NCBI GenBank assembly: GCA_024663395.1
Contig: JANFAH010000027.1
Span: 124,001 to 188,000, forward strand
From: Pisolithus tinctorius
Lineage: Eukaryota > Basidiomycota > Agaricomycetes > Boletales > Pisolithaceae
Length of the DNA: 64,000 nucleotides
Direction: 5' to 3'
Below, piece after piece: positions 50,252 to 61,552 of this stretch (positions are counted from its first letter, which is position 1; each line of letters begins with the position of its first letter). The notes under the pieces were generated by a model that was not told the DNA's origin, did no database searches, and worked only from the letters and a program-made list of their open reading frames with translations. A program made the position numbers and the translations under genes.

Positions 50252-51009
50252 TTGGCTGTAGGCAAATATTCGCGTATTGTACTTGGAGGAGACACCTTTA
50301 CCATCGTCCCGCAAAATGGTTCCTGTCAATGTTTTTGTGTAGAATTTTGCAAGGTCTCGGCGGTGAGCATAGATACCGCGCTATGCAATATATTGAGACA
50401 GGTTTTGTTATCATGGGAAACATTGATAGAGTCTTAACACTCGCAAAGGACCCCGGTGTGTTAAAACTCTCGAAGTTTGGCACCTAGTACAAAGGAAGGC
50501 AGTTCCTCGTGCACGAGGGAATGTATACATCTCACTTACCCAGCCTACATCTCAAGACTTGTTTTGAGGCTACTACCAACATCTTGCGCCAAGACTGACC
50601 ATTTTTGAGGCGACCAACAAGAGACAAGGTCGTCGTTGTCACTGTTTACAAATGCAGCCTTGAAAGTGATGCTAACCACAAAGTTGGATGAAGGAGCAGT
50701 TGATGAGACACGTGATCGTTCCACGAGTCAGGTTAGCATGCAAGTGAATAGGAATTCTAGTACGTAGAAGGCACGACTAGTAATAGAATATTGTCTTTGC
50801 GCGAGTGGCTGTGTAGCCGCATCCCCTCGCTTTTTCTTCCTCCATCGTCGTCAGAGTCCAGCCCACAGCGTGGGCCTCTAATCGTTCAGTTTTCATTCCT
50901 TTTCACCGTCGCTCCTTAACCGCCAACTGGATACTTCGCTCCTTAAACATCACGCACCCTCCTTGACAAGTCGAGACCGTGAACAACCACAACCACCTAG
51001 CGCCACAGG
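50252..51009. other. 3' flank of unit C and upstream region of the gag-like ORF
   Basis: About 50340-50410 is the flank shared with units A and B. The rest is unrecognised. From about 50800 the base composition becomes C-rich, like the following ORF. No LTR or primer-binding site was identified. Confidence 0.4.
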
Positions 51010-52326
51010 ATGGACGCACGGCAGCCTCAGCAACCACAACGACCTGATTTCTCCCTACCTGCCTTCCAAGGCGTGGTAGAGCTGGCGATGATCGGAGCAA
51101 ACATGTCCCGGGAGGATGCCATCGAAGAACTCGGAAGACGCTGGGATCAGAACAATCCACCGGGAGAACCCCATCCAGAGGACCTACCACAGCCGGAAGG
51201 AGACCAGGGAAACCCGCCAGAAGAACCACCACGCCCACCGGCACAACCACCAGCCGTCGGCCCGGAGCGCCTTCTCCAACGACTCCCAGAAACCAACCCC
51301 CCCGCTTTTGACCTGGACACCATGGTTTCGTCCAACCTCCCAACGCGACCGGCCGAATACGCCATAAAGAAAATAGAGGCGTTCAAGTTCGTCCACATGT
51401 GGTATTTCACGCGGGAGGGACTACTCGAGGCAGCTCAAACGGTAAGACGATTGGAGGAGAACGACACCCTAGCCATCACCCAAGCGGGCGAAGGAAACGT
51501 CACCCTACGCACGGCCAACTCCCTCACTGCCTCCAAGAATGCCAAACCAGACCACGCCCTAACGTTCACCGAGTACATGTACGCCAAAAATCACTTCCTA
51601 ACATGCATCCAGAACACCGGATGGGGAAACCAGCTGGTAGACGCCTTTAACTGGTTCTTCCACCGAATAGACAACCACCGGCTCCGCGATCGGGGAGACC
51701 GAGGAGAACGAGCGCTGCTACACTATGCATCAAAGGTCAGACAAGATTGGCATGACAAAGCGGCACGAAATCAAGCATACAACATCGGTACCATAAACGA
51801 AGAACTGCTAGCAGACATAGGTCGAGATTTAGATACCAGGGACGTACAATCAGGGCTGGACCAGGTCAGTCGCCCGATCTCTCTCTCCACCGGACATCAA
51901 AGCGCTAACACAACGCTCCCCCCTCCTCCAACTCCCCCGTCACACATGCCACCCACACACGACCACAACCGCCTCCCCCTCGCATCTCACGCTCACGCCC
52001 CAACCCCACGTCCCGCTGCTGCTGCACATACTGCCACGCTGCTGCTGCCAATAAACCACCCCACCAAAACCCTGCGTTTCCCAACATACCATACACCGCT
52101 GCTGCTGCCCACGGGCCTACCCACCCTCCCTATACACGCCCATGGCCTCTCGTCTCCACACCAAACACAGATTCAGCACAGCCGGCTACCCCGCCCAGAG
52201 CCTTTCGAAAGGGGACGACAGCCCACGCGCTTCCAAAAGCGCAGACCCTCCCGCTCCCCCTCTCCCAAATACATCCAGGGACAGAGGCCGAGACGGCGCT
52301 ACGACAGGTCCCAATCACGCACATAA
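51010..52326 (+). CDS. Gag-like Agaricomycete protein, C-terminus degenerate
   Basis: The first ~290 residues form a coherent domain with landmarks LPTRPAEYAIKKIEAFKFVH, MWYFTREGLLEAAQ, ANSLTASKNAKPDHALTFTE, NWFFHRIDNHRLRDRGDRGE and RQDWHDKAARNQAYNIGTIN. I remember this as a lineage-restricted family in mushroom genomes that often sits upstream of reverse-transcriptase or recombinase ORFs and normally ends in a cysteine-rich knuckle. Here the knuckle is absent. From residue ~290 the frame reads as low-complexity Pro/His/Arg sequence, with a possible splice donor at about 51867 (GTCAGT). So the 3' part may be non-coding or truncated. No reverse transcriptase follows; the KDZ element begins instead. 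The function is not known. Confidence 0.6.
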   Translation: MDARQPQQPQRPDFSLPAFQGVVELAMIGANMSREDAIEELGRRWDQNNPPGEPHPEDLPQPEGDQGNPPEEPPRPPAQPPAVGPERLLQRLPETNPPAFDLDTMVSSNLPTRPAEYAIKKIEAFKFVHMWYFTREGLLEAAQTVRRLEENDTLAITQAGEGNVTLRTANSLTASKNAKPDHALTFTEYMYAKNHFLTCIQNTGWGNQLVDAFNWFFHRIDNHRLRDRGDRGERALLHYASKVRQDWHDKAARNQAYNIGTINEELLADIGRDLDTRDVQSGLDQVSRPISLSTGHQSANTTLPPPPTPPSHMPPTHDHNRLPLASHAHAPTPRPAAAAHTATLLLPINHPTKTLRFPTYHTPLLLPTGLPTLPIHAHGLSSPHQTQIQHSRLPRPEPFERGRQPTRFQKRRPSRSPSPKYIQGQRPRRRYDRSQSRT

Positions 52327-52569
52327 TGTACCTACTTTGTACCGTATCATACGACCAAACGAGGTTGACAATCGGCCGTGTTGCACAGACCGGCTAAAGT
52401 CGAGCCCACCTCTGAGTTGTCATCGTGTCACACAGCATAGCCATGATCATTGGATGTCACCATACTGCACAGTGTGGCTGAGGGGTTACTACTATATACA
52501 TCTTGCCTGGATAATCCTGGCATGGATTCTGGCAAGTTGGGAAAGGTCTGGTACTAACCTGGTCTGGGC

Positions 52570-53985
52570 TCACTGGCATGAGCCCAGCATGTGTCAGCAA
52601 TTGCCAGTGGGTCAGAAGGCATTCCACTGTAATTCTATTGGTTTGGTATGAATGCCATGCTAATTCCAGTAAGCTGGGACAAATGCTGGGATAATGCCAA
52701 TAAGCCAGGAAACATACCGGTCTTATGCTAGTGGGCCGGCACAGATGCCAAGGTGGTGATGGTCAGTTGGCATGGATGCCGAGCTAATTCCAGTTGGCCG
52801 GTATGGATGACAGCAACCACACTATTTCCAGCGGGTCGGAAGGCATACCAATGTACATCCATTGGGCCGGTATGAGTTACGGCAATTTCTAGTATGCCGG
52901 GTCACATACCGGCCTTATGCAAGTGGGCCGTGACAGGTGCCTGGATTATGGTGGGTAGTTGGAATATACGTCTAGCCAGCTTTCATGCCGGGAATAGTAA
53001 GCCGGGACCCATACCGGTATAGTGCAAATATGGCGGAATAGAGGATAAGCTGGTGTTGGTGTGTGGGCATGGATGCTCATCTAATTCCAGGTGGGCCGGA
53101 TGGATCACAGCCTCCAGGATATTTGCAGTGGTTCGGAAAGCACACTAGTGGGGTGCTATTCGGCCGGTATGGCTTCCTGACATTTCCAGTTAGCTGGGCC
53201 AGATCCCATGTTATTGCCAGTGAGCCGGGATATCTACCTGGCTGAATCTAGGGGACCGGCAGGGGGCCAAGGCCGGTGCCAGTTGGTTGGCATCAATTCC
53301 TAACTAACTCCAGTTGGCCGGAATGGATCACAACCTCCAGGCTATTTACAGTGGTTCAGAAGGCATTCCAGTGGGACGGTATTGGGCCGGTATATGTTCC
53401 AGCCAAATCCAGTCAGCCGGGTCAAATTCCCAGTTGTTGAACATGACCCGGGACACATACCGGCCACATTATAGTGGGCCGGCACAGGTTCAGGGCTGTT
53501 GGCATTTGTTTGGCATCAATTCTGAACCAACTCCAGTTGGCCGGGATGGATGAGACCCTCCAGGAGATTTACAGTGGTTCAGAAGGCACTCCAGTGGGAT
53601 TCTATTGTGCCGGTATATGTTCTGGCCAAATCCAGTCAGCCGGATCAAATTTCCAGTTGTTTATCATGACCCGGGATACCTACCGGCCACAATGTAGTGG
53701 GCCGGCACAGGTCTAGGGCTGGTGGCAGTTGTTTGGCATCAGTTCTGAACCAATTCCAGTTGGCCGGGATGGATGACACCCTCCAGGCTATTTACAGTGG
53801 TTCAGAAGGCACTCCAGTGGGATTCTATTGGGCCGGTATATGTTCCGGCACAGTCTAGTCAGCCGGGCCAAATTCCCAATTGGTGACCGTAACCCGGGAC
53901 ACATACCGGCCTTATGCTAAGGGACCGGGACAGATGCCCAGCCTATGGTGGTTGATTGGCATGGATGCCCAGTTAAGGCCACTTG
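52570..53985. repeat. GCCGG-rich tandem array, period about 222 bp
   Basis: A repeat unit recurs with GGCCGG(G)ATGGAT at 53094, 53316, 53539 and 53762, a spacing of 222-223 bp. Each unit contains CTCCAGG..ATTT.CAGTGGTT, then GGGCCGGTAT and ACATACCGGCC. Two older, more diverged units precede at about 52570 and 52796. The last two to three units are 85-90% alike by eye, which suggests recent expansion at the right side of the array. It lies at the presumed left end of the KDZ element, where subterminal repeats are expected. Confidence 0.85.
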
Positions 53986-54611
53986 ATGTTACCGGTTTAG
54001 ATGATGGGCTAGTCTTTTGGCATCCCCTGGTGAATGCATGAGCCATACAAGTAGTGTCACATATATTTTGGCTGGGCTGGGAAGCTATTGTCTATGGGGC
54101 TGATATATCAGTGGCCCGTGTAATAAGGCTTGGCTGGACCTGCAGTGTTCTGTTTGGAACGGTGGGAGCATATATCAGTGTGCCGTGTGCATCGGCCTCA
54201 GCCCAAATTGGAGTGCCCATGTACTATGGAGGGGTTATAGTCCATTGTACCATGACCTTGGAGTGGGCCCAGATATTGTGATCCCGTAGGACAGGCTGGA
54301 CGAATACTCCAGTGTTTCATGGTGTACGGGAGGCCCACGATACGGTGTCCCGTCTGTCTCGAGTCAGCCCATGTATTATGATCACCAATCCATGTGTTCT
54401 GGCACATATGCCACGGTCTCGTGCACAACAAGCAAGCCAATCTCCCAGTGTTCCGTCTGACTGGATTCGGCTCGAGTTGAAGTGTTCCACCAATTACGGG
54501 CCAGCCCTAGTCGGACTTTGGGAGAGGTATATGGCAAATAACTTGGCTTGGGATGGCATATAATATCCATAGAACCACCTTTACATGGACCCCCTATTGG
54601 ATAAGTGTAGG
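53986..54611. other. Non-coding spacer between tandem array and TET/JBP gene
   Basis: Degenerate, repeat-like sequence with recurring 'ccagtgtt' and 'ccatgta(c/t)tatg' phrases but no clean period. No coding exon. It includes the 3' end and terminator region of the TET/JBP gene. Confidence 0.4.
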
Positions 54612-56046
54612 TTATATGGAAGGTCCCACCGGACCTGCAGGCATCAACGAAGTCCGGACATTCTGAACTCTCATCCAATCCCCACGGGGTATCCCTATCC
54701 AGTTGTGTATGTTGTCCCTCATGTAGTAGGCAAAGCAACATCGGTTCCCATCCACAGAACTAACCCCATGTCGAAGAAGCCGGCCGGAAAATGCAACTAC
54801 AGTGCCGGGGTTGTAAAGGAACTGAAGGCCAAGCGTGGGGATATCCAATACACAATCTTCATAATCGCCAACCGTGACCAGCATGTCATACCAATCGGAC
54901 CGTGAGTGTGGGTCCCGGTGAAAGGGTGTGGTCCGGTTAGAGATTACGGAGACATTAGTAAAAACCGACGGCCAGTGCTGCAAGGCATCCTGCATATCTT
55001 GGTTATGCTGACTCGACCATGTGTCCAACGACTGCATGGCTTGCCTTCCAGCCTCATACAGGCCTGGGTGCATAATCGAAAGCGCACCGGAGAGGATGGC
55101 AGCCGGGAGGTAAGACCGCTGGGACCATTCACGACCGGCATCCATCCGTAGGTCAGCGGAAACTGACGGGGCAAAGTTCAGGGTCTGGATGCCACTTGAG
55201 AGACATACCCCTGAGGTAATATAGCCATACCATATGCCCCTGTTGGTGCCTGGCCGGGGAAAACTCCAGGCACCCCGGTGACTGTGAAGTGTGATTGAAA
55301 TATTCAGCATTTTTCCGCCAGGAGCCACTTGTCATACTCTTGGACATTGCGTGGTGAAGGGGGTCCAGAGTGGCAAGCATGTGTGTCTGCAGGGATGCCT
55401 GAATAATATAGAGTGTAAAGGAAATGTTCGAACTGACTTGCAAATCATTGGTGATGGCGCCGGGAAGGTACCACAATGCAATGGTATCGCCGGTACCGAG
55501 GATTACCGTAGGTTCATCCACAAAGCCGGTCAGACTTGATGGATGCGCTGCCAGGTGGCCTGCCTCCCGGGTTTCATCAACCCCCAATTCCATAGCTGAA
55601 AGACGCTCAGAAAGCCGGATCAGATCGATGCCACTTTGCTCTGCAATACAATTTAGATTTGATTTTACATTCAGCCGGGACATCAGCTTACTTCTATTAT
55701 TGTATGCCGCATGCATGCTGGCCACTATCTGATTCATAGCGACAATGCCGTGTGTTGGAATCTGGAGTGGAGGATCTGGTTTGGGGGCATTCGGTCCCGG
55801 GAAGGTTTGACTGGAGAATTCCTGGCGCATATAGTGTGTAATATCCCGGGTGGCGCTGTGATTTATTGCCATTAAGATCGGAAGACGATATAGCGAGCAC
55901 GGTGTTGATGACGGGTAATCTGGTAGCTGTAGTGTGTAGTATTGAACCGTGGCTATGTATGCCGGTGTTTTCCGGACCATAGTGAAGCTGCCATGGTTAC
56001 ACGGCGTTGGTAAATTACCATTCAAGCCTTCAAAAACAGGTGCCAC
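54612..56046 (-). CDS. TET/JBP-family 2-oxoglutarate/Fe(II) dioxygenase
   Basis: DNA 5-methylpyrimidine oxidase of the fungal TET/JBP family, which converts 5-methylcytosine to 5-hydroxymethyl and further forms in the nucleus. Two introns (55399-55437, and 55185-55230 with a forced acceptor that keeps frame) give 449 aa. An N-terminal ~180 residues lead to ALWYLPGAITNDLQ, FSPARHQQGHM and ALSIMHPGLYEAG, then the catalytic core. Iron ligands are His and Asp in TPFHRDPHSRSDWYD and the distal His in SGRLLRHGVS; the 2-oxoglutarate Arg is in DGNRCCFAYYMRD. NPGTVVAFSG is also typical. Key residues are all present, so it is predicted active. The start is uncertain: Met codons at 56046, 55980 and near 55870 are possible. 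It lies head to head with the 226-aa gene inside the KDZ element. Confidence 0.9.
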
Positions 56047-56737
56047 TATGGTGGCATAGTACCTCCGGCTTCCACAGATTATTCCAGCATGGTATGGGTA
56101 CCAAGATAGAGGCGATAGATGGTGAGTTCTGCTATGGCTCCGGTGCTAGCTACACTTCCGACCACACCGGTTCCATTTCATGGTGTTCATGTTCCTTTAT
56201 ACACCATGCCAAAGCATTAGATGATGGACCGGGGCCTTTCAACCTAATTTTGTATTCCACAGCCATTGAGAAAACATGATGCAGCCTTTTCTAGCACAGG
56301 TCCGGCAGTCCCGGTAATGCACGGATACAATGTTCTACTACGGGTCTGGCACTAGCTACACTTCCTACCACGCCGGTCATATTTCAGCATGTGGACCTTT
56401 CATTATACACTGTCCACAAGCATTGGACGATAGCCTGGGGCCTTTCCAACTAATTGCCTATTCCACAGCCATTGAGAAAATGCAACACGGCCTTTCCCAG
56501 TACAGGTCCGGCAGTGCCGGTAATGCATAGATACACTACGATCGCATCATCAGCATTGTTCAGATTGATATCCAGCCACTTGGCTCATGATAACCGCTGC
56601 GCCGGGATAGGCCACTTGCTATTCTGGCCTCCCGGGATGTGATTATTGATGATCTCTTATCTTGCAGTTATCACATGTGTCAGCCACATTGCTATGTAAT
56701 AACATTTTCACCCGATCCAACTCTACTCCGAATCACC
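56047..56737. promoter_or_regulatory. Divergent control region of TET/JBP and 226-aa genes, with internal duplication
   Basis: Holds two direct copies of a ~203-bp unit, 56128-56330 and 56331-56530. Each starts TTCT(G/A)CTA(T/C)GG.TC.GG.(G/A)CTAG and includes GCCATTGAGAAAA and GGTCCGGCAGT(C/G)CCGGTAATGCA. The copies are about 80% alike. Because it lies between two start codons that face away from each other, the duplication may carry transcription-factor or transposase sites. Confidence 0.6.
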
Positions 56738-57543
56738 ATGGATGTCAGGACCGCTAATCTATCCTACCTCTCCATGATAATCCAATACATCGGTGTCCGA
56801 TTTAGACGGTTCACATATGCTTTGCAGCAGGCCAACAACCCAAGCGATCGACTGCCAGATGACTGGTATCAGCAGGTTCAGGTGGAAACAGTGAGTTTGT
56901 CGAAATGGATGCTGGTTTGCTGTGTCACAGACTTTTCCACAGCATATATTGAAGCAGGCCCTGGCTACCTGCAACACATATGGGACAATCATGAAGGTCC
57001 CACATGTTGCCAATGAACTGCTTTGGTGGCACGGCCGTACAAAATATGGGAGAGACCGCCCTGCTGGCACACATCATGGAGTTGAATGTGCTGCAGGTCA
57101 AAAGAGGAGAGGTGAGACGTATGATCCACACCGGTCCTATGCCACATACCTGGTGGACAAGGGACCCTACCCATCTGGATGGGTATGATCGTCGGTCATT
57201 GGAGGAAGTTTTGCAGGAGGCCAAGGAATTCTTTGTTGGGGTTGAGGTGCGCGGTGGTCATTTTTCGATCATTCCATTGAATCCATCTGTGCCATAGGAA
57301 GGAAAAGAGAGTCTCCCACTGCTGTGTGACATGGACCGGATGCCATCAGACAGCATCGGCCGGATGATTGAAAGCTGTGACGAGATGATCCATCAGGAGG
57401 AGGAGGAGATTCGCCGGCTCCATGGTGTGATGGAATTCTGCAGTGAACGGCTCACCCTTTTTGACAGCCTTGGACAAGTACAGGACCAGCTTGAGGACTT
57501 CCGAGTCAATTCAGTTACCCAGCCAGGAGCCAGCAATAAGTAG
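56738..57543 (+). CDS. Unrecognised 226-aa protein of the KDZ element
   Basis: Four exons (56738-56890, 56931-57182, 57217-57246, 57298-57543) join in frame to 226 codons plus stop, with a good CACCATGG start context. The second intron is only 34 bp, so this junction needs RNA support. The N-terminal half opens MDVRTANLSYLSMIIQYIGV and contains VANELLWWHGRTKYGRDRPA, a basic Trp-containing patch. The C-terminal half is acidic and helical (MIESCDEMIHQEEEEIRRLH), probably a coiled coil. I recognise no domain. It is divergent from TET/JBP and converges on the KDZ transposase with a 96-bp gap, so it belongs to the element. A role as partner of the dioxygenase or transposase is a guess from position. 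Confidence 0.65.
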
Positions 57544-57639
57544 GGTGCTGTCCTCATTACACATCTCATTAGAATCTTGATATGTAATTTCCCTGGTTTC
57601 ATACTATCTAGAGATATATGCACATTACTCTGCCAATTC

Positions 57640-60600
57640 CTATCTTGAAGTACATCCTAGTGTTCCTGCTAAATCCCGATACATCTGGGACTGCCTAGCC
57701 GAATAACATGCGAAACCGGTATTGCCCACTGCCAATGCCTCCATATGCCGGCCTCTCCAGAATTTCTCCTTGTGTAAGAAGAATTTCTGTGTCCACCCAG
57801 TCTCCAGTGTGAGTAACTCTAGCTCTTCTTCCCAGCGATCCCGTAGCGCTTTTGTACGCAGCCAGTTGACTCGATAAACTGTGATAATTCAGTCAGTATT
57901 TCACACAAGCCCAATTGATCTGCCTACATTCCGACATCCTGTCATTCATGGCAGAATCCCGGGGAAGGTCCACGGTCCAAAACCAGGCCAGAGTGTCGTC
58001 GCGATGACCTCTTGCATTTGGGTCTGCAATTGTGGCACTCACAGTCAGGTCTGCCCTATTCAATTCTTGGTATTTGCCAAGAATGTCCTCCCCAGCCCCC
58101 AGTGCAATAAGTTGCTTTCGGCACTGGCGATAGATGGCGGCATGCCGCTGAACCATTGCCTCTGCATTGGATATCCGGCCCCATGCCCGGGTTGTCATTT
58201 TGTAGTTCCCTCCTTTCCGGACATCTGTACGAAATATCACGGCCTTGTCCACGAGGGCCAGACGCAATTCATGCAATGCATCATTTGCCTGGCCCTGTCT
58301 CAGATGTATTTCCTGTTCCACAAGACTGCCGAGGCCCATGTCATGGAAATACTGTGCTCCGATATATGATGGCAGTGGAACATCGCTGACCTCCTGGTGA
58401 CCAGGACGATCAGGGAGGAACGGATCATCAGTTTCGTCATTACTGTCCCCGTCGAGTGGGGCTATACTTCTGGGCCTTTGCCTGGGGTCAACTTGCCAGT
58501 CATTTCCGATGAACTGGGCTGCTCCATGTACTAGTGCATCAATCTGTGATTGCAACCGGTCTTGCCGGCGCGAAATCGACAACCGGTCTGCCTCTGTTGC
58601 CCTGGCGTCCATATGTCGTGTATCCATAGCAAGCACTATTTGAGCCTGCTCAGCCTTTAATGCCCGTGCAATCCAAGTAGCTGAACCGCGTGAGCTGCTG
58701 AATGAATGGTCCTTATGGATTAGGTCAATCTCAATGGCTTTCATGGTGGGTGCTACCATGATGTACGTAAGTTATGGGACAGATGATACAGTTGGCCCCC
58801 TTACCCTTCTCCAGCCGGACTTCATATATGTCCATGGCCTGCGGAGTATTCCGCCGGCATGACTGCGCCACAAGTTCTTGTTCCACCCATAACCGACGCA
58901 AGCCATCCGGTACCTTGCTATCCAACTCGTTGAATTTATCTTGGATTGTTGCTAATGACTGCTTGGCAACCTTGAACTTCCGTTTCAATGCCGATGCTAT
59001 GTGCAAGTAATTAAGCGGTGGTCAACCAGGTACTGTGATGACATACGCATCCGTATCATTTTGAGGAAGTTACTATCATTCATTTGGAAGTCCAGCAACT
59101 CCTGACGATGTGCTGTCGCCATTCCCCGGGCTGATGGTGAGACTATGTTGAGAGAAGACCAGAGGGTCTCCATGATTTCACCGTCCACCCGGCCGGCACC
59201 CGGAATAAAGTTTGGAGCATATCTGGCGAAGCACTCTGTCTGATGGCCATGGACATGCCATAGTCCAATGCTGGGCTGAATCTGTAATCCGGAAGGCAGA
59301 GAGAGATATCTATTTTCCTCAAGCCGGCGGGCCAAGTTCTTGCTATACTGACAATTGATGTCATAAAAGGTTATGACCGGTTGCCGGGGGTCCAATCCAT
59401 GGTGCATGGCATGGACCAGAGCATAATCCATATTGACCTGCCTGCTATATTGTTAGTCATGACCAGGGACTATGAATTGGTGCGTACTGCTCTCCCTTCT
59501 GAAAGTCGACCATTGCATGAGGTACAAAACAGCCATGCCTCGCACAGGCACATCCACCAATCCCGGTCGATTCCAACTTATTCCTTTGTGCATTTGCTTG
59601 ATTAACAGCCCGGTGGTTATTGCAGTCAGATTTCTGCACGACGCAATCAGTCCGGTGCGTTTGGAGATATCATGGCGCACCAACTTCTATTCTATTTACG
59701 GTCCCAGTCAAATATTCCTTGTATGGAGCTGATGTGACCATGAAGCCATTTCCATCCATGAGCCAGACCTCTTCGGCAGCATTCTTGGGCAGCATATGCT
59801 CGGCCTTGAAGTTGCCGTCCATCACAAAGGTCCTAGCAAACCGCCAGCTACACAAGTCAGGCTAACAATGCCTTTGAAACAATGAATAGAATACGGACTC
59901 AGAGAGAGCGATATCCTGATCCGGTACATTGATCCCTGGCTGGGGACAGGCAGGGCAGAAGAGGACAAGTTCACCGGCCTGGGGATCAGGCGACTGTTGA
60001 TGGAATCCCTGCCATTTCAACAGCTTTAGGAGCCTCCACATTCTCGACACCCTGAGCAATTCCCTATACCTATTCTTCGACCGGCATGAGCGATGTGGCA
60101 TATGGTAGGCCAGGGGTGATCGCACTCACCGGCACTAGGTGAGGAAACGCGCTTGAGGTGACTCTCTGAAGTTTGCTGTAATAGTTCATGGCGGAGGTTC
60201 CACATTCAACATTGTCCCTGATGAAGTCGTCCAGCACCTGGAAAGTGAAAGCCGTCCTTGGTGCCTTAGTCGTAGCCGGGAATAGGCCGGCCATGGTAAG
60301 CTGAAGATGTGAATCCTCAGACCCAGGGCAGTTGCAATACTGCACATTGCAAAAGTGCACGCCGCCAGTGTCCACAACTGTCAGATAGTTTCTATCATCC
60401 GGTGGGTTGAGATGTGCCGGTCGTTGACTCTCCTCGATGTCCTCCCACTCATCATCTACATGGCTGGCAGCATCCTCCCAAGAACCTTCTCCTGCCGGGC
60501 ATGGTGCTCCGGCATGGCCCAAGTGTAGCACCAAACCAACCTACGATATCAGTCATCACAGATGATGGGTTGAAACTGGAACTCACCAGCCGTAGAGTGA

Positions 60601-61213
60601 AGTCTTCAAAGAATCTTCCATTCCATTTTTGTACCCGATGGAACGGTCTGAGCTTGTGTTGCTCGATGCAACATGTTTTACAAGACAATGGGCGATGCAC
60701 ACAGTCCATGCATCTATATGGTGCCCCTTCTGCTTTACACACAAAACAAGCCATGACATCGGGTGGGGCCTCCATGTCCAGGAGCACAGACAGGTATCTA
60801 CTCTTATAGGGCAGCCACTCTTCCAGATAACTGTTCTGTAATACGGTAAGGCACACATTGCCAGCACCGGGATGTTTGATAATGCACACCTGGCTTTTTG
60901 GAATTCTTGATGTCCTCGGTGGTGATGCATCATCCATGTAGCAATATAGGTCAGCATCATTACCCTGGACTAAATTGGGTTCCTGGATGCTCGAAGATCC
61001 TGCCCTAGTAGGTGATTCGTTGCTTTGGCCGGTTGCATATCTTGCCTTCTTTCTCGGAGTAAACTTGACCATCTTTTCTTTGGATCCCCTGGTTGTTTTC
61101 ACTTTTTTCCAAGTGACATGGGTTACTGGGGTGGCTGCTGCAGCTCGGGCGATTCGTGACTTGCCCATGTCTAGTATCAAGTCCTTGCAGGATGTACTGC
61201 AGGCCTCAGCCAT
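57640..61213 (-). CDS. KDZ-family transposase with CxC2 zinc cluster
   Basis: RNase H-fold transposase of the Kyakuja-Dileera-Zisupton group, about 1,000 aa after removing short introns. A basic N-terminus is followed by the CxC2-type cysteine cluster (MACFVCKAEGAPYRCMDC, SCKTCCIEQHKLRPFHRV) and a second Cys patch (VHFCNVQYCNCPGS). Then come the family blocks YYSKLQRVTSSAFPH, FCPACPQPGINVP and SRMWRLLKLLKW. The three catalytic acids are seen in FVMDGNFKAEHM, ITFYDINCQYSK and GRVDGEIMETLWSSLN, with WHVHGHQTECFARY between them. A helical C-terminus ends QMYRDLAGTLGCTSR. Every exon joins in frame, so it looks intact. The start at 61213 fits a TATA-like sequence about 95-105 bp upstream; a Met at 61285 is an alternative. 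Confidence 0.9.
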
Positions 61214-61552
61214 ACATGCCTCATTGTGATGCCTGGCACGACTATGATTTGAGTTGGATCTCGGAATCAATGTCAGAAGATCCAATCGGGATCAAACTAT
61301 ACTTTATCTATATATAGTAGCAGACTGGATGATAGACGAATCGGCTTACCATGTTTGGCTACGGTACCGATCGACTGGAACAAGACTATACTAACAATGG
61401 GTATGTATCATGACCGGAACATTACTCGGCCCCTGGAACTTTATTCAAGAATGGGTGACGGTAACTATGAGGAACGGACTCCAAATTTTCTTTCAACAAA
61501 GGGTAACATTACCTGCAACTAACCAACCCCAACACCTTCTCCAACATTCAGA
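61214..61552. promoter_or_regulatory. Divergent promoter of KDZ transposase and HMG-like gene
   Basis: 339 bp between two start codons that face away from each other. On the minus strand, CTATATATAGATAAAG (about 61317-61302) is a good TATA-box candidate for the transposase. No clear counterpart was seen for the plus-strand gene. Confidence 0.5.

Larger units (their letters stand above)
33300..50480 (+). repeat. Tandem duplication unit C, split by Plavaka
   Basis: Third direct copy of the helicase unit. Removing the 9,446-bp transposon leaves about 7.7 kb collinear with units A and B. It starts in the upstream region (33300-33520 resembles 11930-12120 and 20450-20640) and ends in the shared 3' flank at about 50340-50410. 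No GT90-tail fragment could be recognised in front of this copy. Confidence 0.7.

Noticed and set aside
52142..52651. 169-aa plus-strand ORF overlapping the end of the gag-like gene
   Set aside because: It reads through C-rich low-complexity DNA in another frame and into non-coding sequence, with no domain.
52570..53985. CRISPR-like or satellite array
   Set aside because: Units are long (222 bp) and continuous without unique spacers, and the organism is eukaryotic. The array shares motifs with the rest of the KDZ element, so it is treated as element subterminal repeat.
54054..54563. Short plus- and minus-strand ORFs before the TET/JBP gene
   Set aside because: Repeat-like degenerate sequence, overlapping frames on both strands, no motifs or splice continuity.
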